Source: Thermicanus aegyptius DSM 12793 (GTDB taxonomy: Bacteria > Bacillota > Bacilli > Thermicanales > Thermicanaceae). Taken from it: a stretch of DNA of 64,000 nt. A program made the translations under genes and the position numbers. The notes beneath the pieces were generated by a model, which saw only the letters and a program-made list of their open reading frames with translations, was not told the origin of the DNA and ran no database searches. Shown here piece by piece: positions 36,048 through 44,965 of the stretch; position 1 is the first letter of the stretch; each line of letters begins with the position of its first letter. The DNA lies in assembly GCF_000510645.1 (NCBI RefSeq), contig NZ_KI783301.1:2301151-2365150 (forward strand), given 5' to 3'.

Positions 36048-37301
36048 ATGCCGGATCTTTTTATTTCCCTCTCCCTTCTCTTAAACCTTATCCTGCTCAT
36101 CCTGCTGTTCCTTTCCTATCAACGCCTCTCTGCCCTGCAAATCGGACAAGAACAACTCACAAAGGGCTTCCGGGAGGAGATCACCCGCCTTCGGGAAGAC
36201 ATGCTGCGGACCCAAAAAGAAGGAAGGGAGGAATTGTCGGCGCACCTTGCTTCCCAGCTCCAGACAGAAATTCGTCTGTTGGAGAGCTTTTCCAACCAAT
36301 TGTCCGAACATACCCGTTTGAATGATGAAAAACTGGAGCGCATTCGTGGAACGGTGGAAGGACAACTCGCCTCCCTCCGGGAAGAGAACGGCAAGAAACT
36401 GGAAGAGATGCGGCAGACGGTGGATGATAAGCTTCAGAGTACGTTGGAGAAACGGTTGGGGGAATCCTTTCGCCTCGTGAGTGAGCGGTTAGAGCTTGTA
36501 CATAAAGGCTTGGGAGAGATGCAAAACCTGGCCTTAGGTGTAGGAGACCTGAAAAAAGTCCTAACCAATGTGAAAACACGGGGAACCCTCGGAGAAATTC
36601 AACTGGAAGCCCTGCTGGAACAAATCTTAAGCCCGGAACAGTATGAAAAGAATGTAGCCCCTCGGAAAGGAAGCGGGGAGCGGGTGGAATTCGTCGTGAA
36701 ATTGCCGGGCAAGAAGGGGGAAAAAGAGGGAACCGTCTTCCTCCCCATCGATGCCAAGTTCCCCCTGGAGGATTACCAGCGCCTTCAGGAGGCGGAAGAA
36801 CGGGGAGACGCCACGAAAACCCAGGAAGCATTGAAGCAATTGGAGGGCCGCATCCGCCAAGAGGCAAAGAGAATTCAAGAAAAATATATCTCGCCTCCGG
36901 ATACCACCGACTTCGCCCTCCTCTTTCTCCCGGTCGAGGGACTCTACGCCGAAGTGCTTCGCCGCCCCGGATTATGGGAGGAGCTGCAACGGGTCTACCG
37001 GGTGGTGATTACCGGACCGACCACCCTTACGGCTCTCCTCAACAGTTTGCAAATGGGGTTTCGCACGCTGGCGATTCAGAAACGCTCCAGCGAGGTTTGG
37101 CAACTTCTTGGAGCGGTTAAGACCGAGTTTAATCGATTTGGCGCCATTTTGGAAAAAACGCAAAAGAAATTACAGGAAGCTTCCAACACCATCGAGGATG
37201 CCGCAAAAAAGAGCCGCACCATAGAACGAAAACTAAGATCCGTGGAAGCGTTGCCTGACGAGGAGGCCCCCACCCTCTTGGAGGAAGCGGAAGTTTCATA
37301 A
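36048..37301 (+). CDS. rmuC: RmuC-type DNA recombination protein
   Basis: About 417 aa. One N-terminal membrane helix (3-22) is followed by a coiled coil (about 25-150) and the nuclease-like RmuC core (TRGTLGEIQLEALLEQIL; FLPIDAKFPLEDYQRL; VITGPTTLTALLNSLQMGFRTLAIQ). RmuC limits DNA inversion and rearrangement. The ATG at 36048 has AAAGGAG upstream. A terminator follows at once. Confidence 0.93.
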   Translation: MPDLFISLSLLLNLILLILLFLSYQRLSALQIGQEQLTKGFREEITRLREDMLRTQKEGREELSAHLASQLQTEIRLLESFSNQLSEHTRLNDEKLERIRGTVEGQLASLREENGKKLEEMRQTVDDKLQSTLEKRLGESFRLVSERLELVHKGLGEMQNLALGVGDLKKVLTNVKTRGTLGEIQLEALLEQILSPEQYEKNVAPRKGSGERVEFVVKLPGKKGEKEGTVFLPIDAKFPLEDYQRLQEAEERGDATKTQEALKQLEGRIRQEAKRIQEKYISPPDTTDFALLFLPVEGLYAEVLRRPGLWEELQRVYRVVITGPTTLTALLNSLQMGFRTLAIQKRSSEVWQLLGAVKTEFNRFGAILEKTQKKLQEASNTIEDAAKKSRTIERKLRSVEALPDEEAPTLLEEAEVS

Positions 37302-37308
37302 TGAAAAC

Positions 37309-37339
37309 AAAAGCCCCGGAAGAAATTCCAGGGCTTTTT
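37309..37339 (+). terminator. terminator after rmuC
   Basis: AGCCCCGGAA-GAAA-TTCCAGGGCT followed by TTTTT, 10 bp after the rmuC stop. The A-run on the other side makes it possibly bidirectional, but ylbG ends 45 bp away. Confidence 0.85.
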
Positions 37340-37383
37340 CCACATCCGCTTCCATCTGTGAGGAGTTTATGGGCCAACCTTTC

Positions 37384-37656
37384 CTATAAATTGACGGAGA
37401 GGTTTCCTTCGTCGGCAAGTTTCTCTTTCTTCTTCAACAGGTTCTCCACAATCTCATGGTAGTGGGATGGTTCCACCTTCCTCACAAAATTTAGAGAAGA
37501 AATGGCTCGGACCATGTGATCCACCTGCTCCTCATCCACATAGAGAACCGCATATTTGCAACGATTGGAAACATAGTGAATCGTACCATAACGTTTCAAA
37601 TGCCGAATGGGGCGGAGATGATCCACCCATACCGCCAGTCCCACTCTCTTTTTCAT
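37384..37656 (-). CDS. ylbG: YlbG (DUF2129) family protein
   Basis: 90 aa: RVGLAVWVDHLRPIRHLKRY, YVSNRCKYAVLYVD and FVRKVEPSHY match the small cytosolic DUF2129 family. Function is unknown; it is commonly next to ylbF, as here. Confidence 0.9.
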   Translation of the reverse strand: MKKRVGLAVWVDHLRPIRHLKRYGTIHYVSNRCKYAVLYVDEEQVDHMVRAISSLNFVRKVEPSHYHEIVENLLKKKEKLADEGNLSVNL

Positions 37657-37742
37657 GGTTGATCTCCTTTAAGCTTCGATATTCTAGGATTCGATGATTT
37701 TCACCCATCGTCTGAAAGTTAGATCACTTATTTCTTATTATA

Positions 37743-38180
37743 CTACAATGTCGTGTGGATATTGCAACCGGAACTTGAACATCCCCCCCCGGCACAATGG
37801 GAATGCGTAGCAAAAGGGGAATCGCCGGGCACCAGGATGGTGGGGGATACTTGTTCCGCCAGCAGTCGACTGATCTCATAAAAAAGATGCTCCAGTTTTC
37901 GTTCGGCCTCCTTAAAAGCGGAAATCTCCGGATCGAGTTCCAACTCCCTCTGAGCTATCAATGCTTCCAATCGAATCCTTTTATAGTCGGGATGGTATTT
38001 TCCGAAACGCGCCACCTCTTCAAATTTTTCCTTTAGTTCTATAAATTTTCGGATTTTCTCCTGGGCCTGTATGTTCTGGTTCAGGCGGCTTCTTGTCTCC
38101 TTGTATTCCGCTATAAGTTCCGAATCTAGAATCCTCTCGATCAGTTCATCGGTCTTCTCTAATATGGCTGTAAGTTCCAT
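37743..38180 (-). CDS. ylbF: YlbF/RicF, RNA-maturation complex subunit
   Basis: 145 aa helical protein of the YlbF/YmcA family. In B. subtilis RicA-RicF-RicT binds Fe-S clusters and stimulates RNase Y-dependent RNA processing, affecting sporulation, competence and biofilm. The C-terminal tail HCAGGGCSSSGC has three cysteines five residues apart, matching the cluster ligands known in RicF. ylbG follows 86 bp downstream. Confidence 0.92.
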   Translation of the reverse strand: MELTAILEKTDELIERILDSELIAEYKETRSRLNQNIQAQEKIRKFIELKEKFEEVARFGKYHPDYKRIRLEALIAQRELELDPEISAFKEAERKLEHLFYEISRLLAEQVSPTILVPGDSPFATHSHCAGGGCSSSGCNIHTTL

Positions 38181-38333
38181 CCTCGGTGGGTCAACCTGCC
38201 TTTCTGCATCCCTTCTCCTTTGTATTCTAGCACAAGAAAAGGTAAGTTACCTGTCTCAAGGTTCCCAGCGCTATTCCCCTCTTTCGACTCCTTACCCCAC
38301 CGGTTTAGGATGCGTGGGAAAGTCCATTTCTCC

Positions 38334-40241
38334 TTACCGATGATGAACGAAATTGAGAATATCCTTGGGGAATAATCCTTGGATCTCACCAATCTCCTCC
38401 AACGCAACGCTTTTTTCCTCCTCTTGAGGATCGAATACAAAGCCGACGATGAGGAGACGATTTTCCCTTTTCTCCATCTTAAGCGGAATAAAAAAAGGAA
38501 ACTCTTCTCCCCCTTTTACCCTGAAGCCCACCGGAATTTCATACTGTATCGATTTGGAAAGGAGGTCCGTCAATGTCGTCAGATGATACGAACGATATTG
38601 GGTAAACCAAGACCGGGGGAAGTGGGAAAGAAAAGGAAGGGAATCATTCCATTCCGGAAAGATATTTTCCACCCTCAACTCCCAATCATGATGTACTTGG
38701 AAAAGAAGAGGGAGGGGATAGCCCATCTCCTCTTCAGCCTCTCCGGGTTTTAGCACCTCTTCCAGCGGAGAATAACCCGCCTGAGACAACTTGCGACGAA
38801 AAACTTTCATCTCCTTACGCCTCACGGCAAAAACCGTAGGTGCCAATTGGCCGGCAAGATAGGGCTGAAAGGCAGGATTTTTCCCGATTTCTTCGGCCAA
38901 GCTCTCCGACTCGCAAACTAAGATGAGTACATCATAAAAGCGGAGTTTCCCATGAAGATCCGCCCACTGCTCTACCGTTCGCCTCACATTTTCCGGAACC
39001 GAATACGATAAATTCCGAAGCTCTTCCAGGATCTCCTCCACACTTAATCCCTGCTCCACCGCGAACGCAATCGAGTCCTTCGTCAATTCATAGAGGATCA
39101 TTTGATCCTCCGTCTTCATCTTCGCCAATCGGGCCAATCGATGGCGGAGGTGAAAAGGGGCCTCCAAGGAAACCATATATTGGAAGTTCGGCTGCAGATA
39201 GAAGCGCTCCTCCTCCACCGACTCAAACCGAGGGAGAGCAACTTCCAGCTCTTCCCCCCTTTTTCTGATCAAAAGCCCCATCCACTCTTGCAAAGGAAAA
39301 AGGACCTCGTCTTCAAATTCTTTCTCATTCAAACCTTTCAGTTCATACCCGTTTTGATTCAAAAAACGAAAAAAAAAGGAGATCGGGATCCAAACCCCTT
39401 TGGGAAAAAGGAGAAGCCAATCAAAAACATTCCGATGGAGAGGGGGAAAGAGAGGATAGACCCGTTCCTCCAGATAGGTTAAGAATCGTTCAACGCTCTC
39501 CTCCACTTTCTCCTCAAGAAAAAGCCGATATTTTTCCATGTTGATTACAATTCGGTCTCCCTTTTGAATCAAAAGCTCCCGGTATGCGGCGAAATCAAGG
39601 ATCGAAGCAAGCAGTGGGGAATAAAGCTCCTCTCCTTCGTAAGCGAAATCGCATGGAAAAGAGGGGTGTTTCAAGTCCAACTCATCCTCAATCTGTTGTA
39701 CCTGACGTTTATGAATCAGTCCTTTTTGCGTTAAGGAAAGGGGATTTTTCCATACATATTCGGTGAGAGCATATTCGGTGAGAGCATACATTTTCCTCAG
39801 TAGAAGGGGCAAAGGAGCTCTGCCTTCCACGGGTTGTAATTTTTCGGTGGAAGGTTGGGCCAGAACCTCCAACAAGGCACGCCGTAAATCATCGGGAAGA
39901 AAAAATTTGGGATCTCCCACATAAGCGCGATGGGTATAGAGGAAACCTTTTTGTCTAAGCAGTGTTAAGGCAATCAAAAGGAAGGGATATGGTATCGAAA
40001 TCGTTTCCATCATCACCTTGGGGAAAACGGCTGTGGAGGGGGGCAGTAAAAGGAAGTAAAAGAGAACTTGCTGTTCATCCTTTGACATATCCTCCCATAT
40101 TTTTTTTAAGACCTCCCGATTTAGTAGGAAGGATAAGGTACGGTCTTCTTCTTTGCTGAAATCCCGATCGGCATAATGTGTCGTTAAGATTTTTTTTAGG
40201 GTCTTTGTTGAGAGCATTTCCACACACTGAATCAGTTTCAT
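38334..40241 (-). CDS. helicase-associated (XPB-like) domain protein without helicase core
   Basis: 635 aa. The C-terminal half has the Helicase_C_3/XPB-associated pattern: FYLQPNFQYMVSLEAPFHL, LTKDSIAFAVEQGLSVEEIL and FYDVLILVCESESLAEEI. There are no Walker or DEAH motifs. The N-terminal 350 residues are helical with winged-helix-like segments. Such proteins occur in Bacillales with unknown function. A 15-bp tandem repeat at 39756-39785 doubles YALTE. Confidence 0.7.
   Translation of the reverse strand: MKLIQCVEMLSTKTLKKILTTHYADRDFSKEEDRTLSFLLNREVLKKIWEDMSKDEQQVLFYFLLLPPSTAVFPKVMMETISIPYPFLLIALTLLRQKGFLYTHRAYVGDPKFFLPDDLRRALLEVLAQPSTEKLQPVEGRAPLPLLLRKMYALTEYALTEYVWKNPLSLTQKGLIHKRQVQQIEDELDLKHPSFPCDFAYEGEELYSPLLASILDFAAYRELLIQKGDRIVINMEKYRLFLEEKVEESVERFLTYLEERVYPLFPPLHRNVFDWLLLFPKGVWIPISFFFRFLNQNGYELKGLNEKEFEDEVLFPLQEWMGLLIRKRGEELEVALPRFESVEEERFYLQPNFQYMVSLEAPFHLRHRLARLAKMKTEDQMILYELTKDSIAFAVEQGLSVEEILEELRNLSYSVPENVRRTVEQWADLHGKLRFYDVLILVCESESLAEEIGKNPAFQPYLAGQLAPTVFAVRRKEMKVFRRKLSQAGYSPLEEVLKPGEAEEEMGYPLPLLFQVHHDWELRVENIFPEWNDSLPFLSHFPRSWFTQYRSYHLTTLTDLLSKSIQYEIPVGFRVKGGEEFPFFIPLKMEKRENRLLIVGFVFDPQEEEKSVALEEIGEIQGLFPKDILNFVHHR
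39756..39785. repeat. 15-bp tandem duplication in a coding region
   Basis: ATATTCGGTGAGAGC occurs twice head to tail and adds five residues (YALTEYALTEY) in frame. It is a small replication-slippage duplication. Confidence 0.9.
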
Positions 40242-40427
40242 GGTTTTTTACAACCTCTCCTCTGCAATCCATTGGTCGTTCTGCATTTTTACTTTACCAT
40301 GGATTGGAGAAAAATGAAAAGATGTTACGGGCGAAAGCCTAACTTTTCCCGGATGGGTGCCCGGAAGGGGGCAAATGCATAGGATGAAGCGATAAATCGT
40401 TATAAAGGTGAAAAAAGGAGGGAAAAC

Positions 40428-40655
40428 ATGGACTTTACCCTGAGAAAGTCGTATGTTCCTTATGCGAGTCCCCACGATCCCTGCCCACCTATTTACGTAA
40501 AAACATATGTAACCCATCCGGCCCTCTATGTGGGATACCAACCTCCCGGGCTCCCTCAATTCCCCCCCTATGAGGCGCTCAGAACAGGAACTTTATGGCC
40601 CATTTTCTACGACCCCTATGGAAGAAATCATGAGCGTCAGGAGGGTGAAACATGA
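40428..40655 (+). CDS. cotJA: spore coat protein CotJA
   Basis: 75 aa, Pro- and Tyr-rich: SPHDPCPPIYVKTYVTHPAL, YQPPGLPQFPPYEALRTGTLWP and FYDPY match CotJA. The ATG follows AAGGAGGG. Its TGA overlaps the cotJB ATG. In B. subtilis cotJABC is a sigma-E operon whose products enter the coat; I could not place the promoter in the 186-bp upstream gap. Confidence 0.93.
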   Translation: MDFTLRKSYVPYASPHDPCPPIYVKTYVTHPALYVGYQPPGLPQFPPYEALRTGTLWPIFYDPYGRNHERQEGET

Positions 40656-41362
40656 GCGAGGAACAGAAGAAAAAGAAAGAGCAACATCGTTATGGCGATC
40701 CCCTCTCCGCAGGGGAAGAAAAGAGTCACTTCGGTTCCGACGAAAAACAGGCAAAAAATTCTCCGTATGAAGACTTCGCCGTGAGCGAGAGGGAAGAACT
40801 GCATGAAACCGACCACGGTCTCCTGAATCATCCCTATGGTGCATATCCACCCAACGCGGAGAATCTCGGTGGAGGGGATGCCGGTCTGCCCCACACGGAC
40901 CATGTTTATTGGGCTCATCCCTACCTGCATCCCATGGATCATCTTTATTGGGCTCATCCCTACCTGCCCCACACGGATCATCTTTATTGGGCTCATCCCT
41001 ACCTGCCCCACACGGATCATCTTTATTGGGCTCATCCCTACCTGCCCCACACGGATCACCCACCCTATGGAAAGAAAAAACCCCCCGTCTCGGATATAGG
41101 AAAAGGGGAGCCAAAGGGAGATGATGATCATCTCCTCCATGAATTGCAAGCCATCGACTTTGTCCTCATGGATCTTACCCTTTACCTTGATACCCATCCT
41201 GCGGATGGGACCGCCATCTCCCAATACAACGCTTTAACCCTGCAGAGAAAAAAGCTAAAAGAGGACGTTGAAGCCCGTTTCGGTCCTCTTTCCGGAGCAG
41301 GGCATAGCTTTTCCGGCTATCCTTGGAGCTATAGCCAGACACCATGGCCTTGGCAGGTGTGA
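40652..41362 (+). CDS. cotJB: CotJB with an N-terminal tandem-repeat extension
   Basis: 236 aa, against under 100 for usual CotJB. Residues about 155-236 (LLHELQAIDFVLMDLTLYLD, DTHPADGTAIS and the end PWSYSQTPWPWQV) are a normal CotJB. The first 150 residues are extra: a charged stretch (1-55), a His/Tyr/Asn-rich linker, four 13-residue repeats of H-(V/L)-YWAHPYL-PHTD type (residues 84-135) and a Lys/Gly-rich spacer. The single frame is open and coupled to cotJA and cotJC, so the extension should be translated. It could give coat cross-linking (Tyr) or metal binding (His). Confidence 0.9.
   Translation: MSEEQKKKKEQHRYGDPLSAGEEKSHFGSDEKQAKNSPYEDFAVSEREELHETDHGLLNHPYGAYPPNAENLGGGDAGLPHTDHVYWAHPYLHPMDHLYWAHPYLPHTDHLYWAHPYLPHTDHLYWAHPYLPHTDHPPYGKKKPPVSDIGKGEPKGDDDHLLHELQAIDFVLMDLTLYLDTHPADGTAISQYNALTLQRKKLKEDVEARFGPLSGAGHSFSGYPWSYSQTPWPWQV
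40901..41056 (+). repeat. four 39-bp tandem repeats within cotJB
   Basis: Units at 40901-40939, 40940-40978, 40979-41017 and 41018-41056, each coding 13 residues. The last three are identical; the first differs (HVYWAHPYLHPMD). A partial unit (CTGCCCCACACGGAC) precedes them at 40886-40900. The near identity implies recent expansion and likely length variation between strains. Confidence 0.97.
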
Positions 41363-41383
41363 GGAAAGGAAGCGTGAGAAACC

Positions 41384-41953
41384 ATGTGGATTTATGAGAA
41401 AAAACTGCAATATCCGGTACGTGTCAGCACCTGTGATCCCGGCCTGGCAAAGCTTTTGATCGAACAGTACGGCGGGGCTGACGGGGAACTGGCGGCGGCA
41501 CTTCGCTATCTTAATCAGCGCTACACCATCCCCGATAAAGTGATCGGCCTTCTGAATGACATCGGAACGGAAGAATTTGCCCACCTGGAGATGATCGCCA
41601 CCATGGTTTACAAATTGACGAAGGACGCGACGCCGGAGCAATTGAAAGCCCATGGCCTCGCACCCCATTTCGTCAATCACGGCATGGACCTTCACTTCCA
41701 CAATGCGGCCGGTCATCCATTCACCGCCACCTATTTCCAGGCCAAAGGGGATCCCATCGCTAACCTTTACGAAGATATTGCCGCTGAAGAGAAAGCCCGG
41801 GCTACCTATCAATGGCTGATCGATCTAACCGATGACGAAGACTTAAAGGATAGCTTACGGTTCTTGCGGGAGAGGGAAATTATTCACTCCCAGCGCTTTC
41901 GGGAGGCGGTGGAGATCCTGAAGGAGGAAAAGGAAAAGAAGAAATATTATTAA
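41384..41953 (+). CDS. cotJC: CotJC, manganese-catalase-like coat protein
   Basis: 189 aa ferritin-like four-helix protein. Metal ligands are visible in GADGELAAALRYLNQRY, GTEEFAHLEMIATMVYKL, EEKARATYQWLIDLTD and REREIIHSQRFREAVE (Glu-x2-His pattern). It matches the CotJC branch of manganese catalases, which decompose peroxide or serve as coat components. It is the third gene of the cotJ operon, 21 bp after cotJB. Confidence 0.95.
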   Translation: MWIYEKKLQYPVRVSTCDPGLAKLLIEQYGGADGELAAALRYLNQRYTIPDKVIGLLNDIGTEEFAHLEMIATMVYKLTKDATPEQLKAHGLAPHFVNHGMDLHFHNAAGHPFTATYFQAKGDPIANLYEDIAAEEKARATYQWLIDLTDDEDLKDSLRFLREREIIHSQRFREAVEILKEEKEKKKYY

Positions 41954-42032
41954 CCCTTCGACTCTCTTCGTTTTTGGCTCTCTCTTTATCCTAGGAATCT
42001 ACAATCCACAAATGCCGGGAGCAAATGGGGAT

Positions 42033-42440
42033 TTATTTCACCTCGATGGGGAACACCCGCTCAATCCCGTAAGGCTCATGGTTATTGTGGGTCAACTCCA
42101 CCTTGACCGTATGTTTCCCTGGGGGAAGATGAGACTCCACATGAACGCTCTTAAAAATCTTAGCCACCTTTTTCCCATCGATAAAGAGGTGAATATGGCC
42201 CTCTCCGTAGACCTTTTTCTTCCCCATCTGTTCTTTCGTCAACCGAAAATGACGAAGGTGAAATTCCAGGAAGAGCTTATTTCCTTTCACATGGTAGATC
42301 ACATCCATTTCAGGAGCTGGGGCAAAAGAGGATACTCCTTCCGCCCCTTTTTCCATGGCCATCACGGGGAAGGAATGAAGAAGAAGGAGGGAGATGGGAA
42401 GGAGGATCTGAAAAGATTTTTTTAATAGGTTATGGAACAT
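42033..42440 (-). CDS. secreted protein of unknown function
   Basis: 135 aa. The N-terminus has Lys residues, a hydrophobic core (about 12-27) and a cleavage-like VMA-ME, so it is a secreted protein. The mature part is beta-rich and has GEGHIHLFIDGKKVAKIFKS and LPPGKHTVKVELTHNNHEP, like the immunoglobulin-type YtkA/FixH-related domains seen in copper- and cell-envelope proteins. Several His could bind metal. No certain function. Confidence 0.75.
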   Translation of the reverse strand: MFHNLLKKSFQILLPISLLLLHSFPVMAMEKGAEGVSSFAPAPEMDVIYHVKGNKLFLEFHLRHFRLTKEQMGKKKVYGEGHIHLFIDGKKVAKIFKSVHVESHLPPGKHTVKVELTHNNHEPYGIERVFPIEVK

Positions 42441-42485
42441 GGTGTCACCTCCTGCTCCCTCCTATTTTTTTCTAAAATTATGGTT

Positions 42486-43622
42486 TTATTCATCTTCGTT
42501 CCATTTTTCTTGCGTAAGATTGACTCCTTTTCCCTGAACCAAGATACGAAAGGTATCCCCCATCCCACCGGGCAGGATCAGTTGAGTGATGGCCCGGTTA
42601 CGGCGGGCATGGGGGGAGAAAGGATCGCGATCCTGATGGGCGACCAGTCTTTCCAGGATTCCATTTTGCAATAGCCACTCCCTCTGGGTGAGAAAGGAGA
42701 AAGTTTTTAGCCCCGATGTTTCCCCCCATCGGATCAATGCTTCAAACTGAACATGAGAGGTGATGTCCATCTCCCCCGGTGCGTCATAGAAGTGATCCAT
42801 GTGACGATGTTGCCGATAACCCATAAGGGTTCCTTTCCGGTGTAAGGGATGCAGCACCTCCTCAAAGAGGTACCCGTAATCGACGGTGTAGAGGATTCCC
42901 CTTTGAAAGGAGCGGAGAATCGCCCAATAAACCTCCCTCATCACCAATGGAATCTCCATCTCATGTCCTCGGGGGAGAATAATGTTCATTTCCGTCAAAT
43001 AATTGGCGATGCTTTGATTCTCTAAAGGGATCCAAATCTCCTGCAACCGCCCCTCTTCAGACCAGGTGATCCAGCATTCCAGTAATTCGTTCCCCATCCG
43101 CTTTACCCGTTCCACGGGCAGGGCATCGAAAAGTTCATTGGAATAGACCAAGGCCGGATTTTCTGCAAGCCATTCGGGGAGTTCATCCACTCCCTTTACC
43201 AAAAGAAGATGCCGTTCATGCTCCCGAAGGCGCTCCGCCGCCATTTCACGATGATAGGAACTCCCCTCTACGAATAAAAGGAGCAGCCGGTCATACACAT
43301 GGGGAGAAGAGGATTTTATGCGATTGAGGACTTGTTCTGCAAATCGCCCATCCCCCCCGCCGATCTCCACCAAGATATGCGGATCTTCAGGACGCAAGAA
43401 AAGAAGGTTCCAATCGTTTATCCACCTGTCCGCCCAGATCTCGCCATAAACGGACCCCACCGAAGAATTGGTGAAGAAATCGCCTTCTTTGCCGATCTTT
43501 CGATCCCTTCTTTCATAATATCCCCACGTCGGATGATAGAGACAAAGGGACATAAACTCGGAAAAGGGAATTCTCCCGTGGGGGGATTTCTTTATTTTCT
43601 CATGTAAAAGAGATCGAAGCAC
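42486..43622 (-). CDS. SAM-dependent methyltransferase, MidA/NDUFAF7-like (DUF185)
   Basis: About 378 aa. IPFSEFMSLCLYHPTWGYY is the family N-terminus, LVEIGGGDGRFAEQVL the SAM motif, VYSNELFDALPVERV the substrate loop, and LYTVDYGYLFEE follows. Mitochondrial members methylate an arginine of complex I; bacterial targets are unclear. The GTG at 43622 has GGTGGAG upstream and fits family lengths; an ATG at 43679 is possible. Confidence 0.82.
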   Translation of the reverse strand: MLRSLLHEKIKKSPHGRIPFSEFMSLCLYHPTWGYYERRDRKIGKEGDFFTNSSVGSVYGEIWADRWINDWNLLFLRPEDPHILVEIGGGDGRFAEQVLNRIKSSSPHVYDRLLLLFVEGSSYHREMAAERLREHERHLLLVKGVDELPEWLAENPALVYSNELFDALPVERVKRMGNELLECWITWSEEGRLQEIWIPLENQSIANYLTEMNIILPRGHEMEIPLVMREVYWAILRSFQRGILYTVDYGYLFEEVLHPLHRKGTLMGYRQHRHMDHFYDAPGEMDITSHVQFEALIRWGETSGLKTFSFLTQREWLLQNGILERLVAHQDRDPFSPHARRNRAITQLILPGGMGDTFRILVQGKGVNLTQEKWNEDE

Positions 43623-43764
43623 CGGTTCTCCACCTTCCATTTTTCCATTCGAATTACCACTACTTCCCGATTTTAACATACTTGCACCATGACCTACATA
43701 GTTCCTTTCGGTTCATAAAACATGCTTAAAAATAAAAATATGCCAACCATACGCAGGCTAAATA

Positions 43765-43803
43765 TGATACAATTATTTCAGTGCGCAAACTTCACGGTTT
43801 GCG
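43765..43803 (+). promoter_or_regulatory. extended -10 promoter and 5' hairpin before the lipoprotein gene
   Basis: TG-A-TACAAT at 43765-43773 is an extended -10 with a weak -35. CGCAAAC-TTCACG-GTTTGCG (43784-43803) can form a hairpin at or just after the transcription start, which may protect the 5' end. Confidence 0.55.
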
Positions 43804-43856
43804 ATGAGATAGCCCATCCCCTGACCTCATCCCAAAATTGAGAGAGGAGAAATCAA

Positions 43857-44945
43857 ATGATTCGGAAATCATTGTTGGTGTCCATCATCTTGCTGCTTGC
43901 CTTATCCCTCCTGACCGCGTGCGGCGATAACAGGACGGCAAGCCAAATCCTTGAAGACGCCCTGAAGAAAAACGCGACCGTGAAAAGTCAATCCTTTAAC
44001 GGTTTTATCGAGCTGGGGCTTACCTTCTCCGATTCCCTCATTCAAAACGCCCCTCCCGAAGGGCAACTCTTCCTGCAATCGCTTAAAAATTTCCGTTTAA
44101 CGTATGAGGGGGCCATGAATACGGAACCCCTTGAAGGAGAAATCACCCTCTCCACGGAGATTCCTTTCGGAGATTTAAAGACCAAGATCGATCTGCCCAT
44201 CCTCATTAAAGAAGAGAAAGTATGGATTAAAGTTCCCCAATTGCCAATTCCGGATTTGCAAAACTACGCCGGCAAGTTTATAGAACTGGACTTGAAAGAA
44301 TTAGAAAAACTCTCCGGAGTGGACACCTTACCCACCGATCCGGCCAACATCGCCGAAAATGCAAAAGTGATGAACAAGATGTACTACGAAGAGATCTTTC
44401 CCCTCTTCTTCAAATCGTACGGGGAAACCTATTTTAAGAAGGGTGATTTAAACGAAGTGGAAGTTCCCAAAGAAATAGCGGCGAAACAAAGCGTTGAATT
44501 TACGTTGACCCAGGAGCAACTGGAACCCTTTATCACCTCCATGCTTTCCGACTTTATTCCGAAGGTATTGGACATCATGGCTAAACCGGAATACCGGGAT
44601 GTGACCAAGGTAACTGCCGATCAGCTGAACGAAGCCAAAAAAAGCATTGAAGAAGCAAAATCCCAATGGGAGAAAAATAAAGGGAACCTGAATCAATATA
44701 TTCAGAACCTATCCATCAAAGGGGTTAGCGTGATCGATAAAGAGGGTTATCTGGCGCACACCGTATTCGATATGGGCGCCGACCTTTCAGATCCTGAAAA
44801 CCCGGGCACGGTAAGCATAAAACTAAAGGCGCAATCATCCTCCTTGAACATCAACCAAAAGCCTTCATTTAAAAACACGATTCCGCCTTCTTCGGGAGAA
44901 ATCATTCCCTTCCAAGAACTGATCAACGGATTAGGCGGATTATGA
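43857..44945 (+). CDS. lipoprotein of unknown function
   Basis: 362 aa with a lipobox LLTAC (Cys at about 21), so it should be anchored outside the cell membrane. The rest is an alternating, beta-rich fold with GEITLSTEIPFGDLKTKID and a C-terminal beta segment (SSSLNINQKPSF), resembling outer-surface lipid-binding-type or DUF6612-like folds, but I cannot assign it. It lies 20 bp before the next secreted coiled-coil gene, probably one operon. Confidence 0.8.
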   Translation: MIRKSLLVSIILLLALSLLTACGDNRTASQILEDALKKNATVKSQSFNGFIELGLTFSDSLIQNAPPEGQLFLQSLKNFRLTYEGAMNTEPLEGEITLSTEIPFGDLKTKIDLPILIKEEKVWIKVPQLPIPDLQNYAGKFIELDLKELEKLSGVDTLPTDPANIAENAKVMNKMYYEEIFPLFFKSYGETYFKKGDLNEVEVPKEIAAKQSVEFTLTQEQLEPFITSMLSDFIPKVLDIMAKPEYRDVTKVTADQLNEAKKSIEEAKSQWEKNKGNLNQYIQNLSIKGVSVIDKEGYLAHTVFDMGADLSDPENPGTVSIKLKAQSSSLNINQKPSFKNTIPPSSGEIIPFQELINGLGGL

Positions 44946-44965
44946 AATGAATGGGGAGGTGCCCC

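Noticed and set aside
36181-36867. 228-aa minus-strand frame opposite rmuC
   Set aside because: Pro/Arg-rich translation without a start site; rmuC on the other strand is a clear family match.
40242-40427. Riboswitch upstream of cotJA
   Set aside because: GC-rich patches are present but I could not fold a known aptamer or terminator; no support.
40901-41056. CRISPR-like array
   Set aside because: The units are contiguous with no spacers and lie within a coding frame.
40593-41224. Antisense and alternative-frame proteins with 13-residue repeats over cotJB
   Set aside because: The 39-bp unit is a multiple of three, so it repeats in every frame. Only the cotJB frame has a ribosome site, operon coupling and a known domain.
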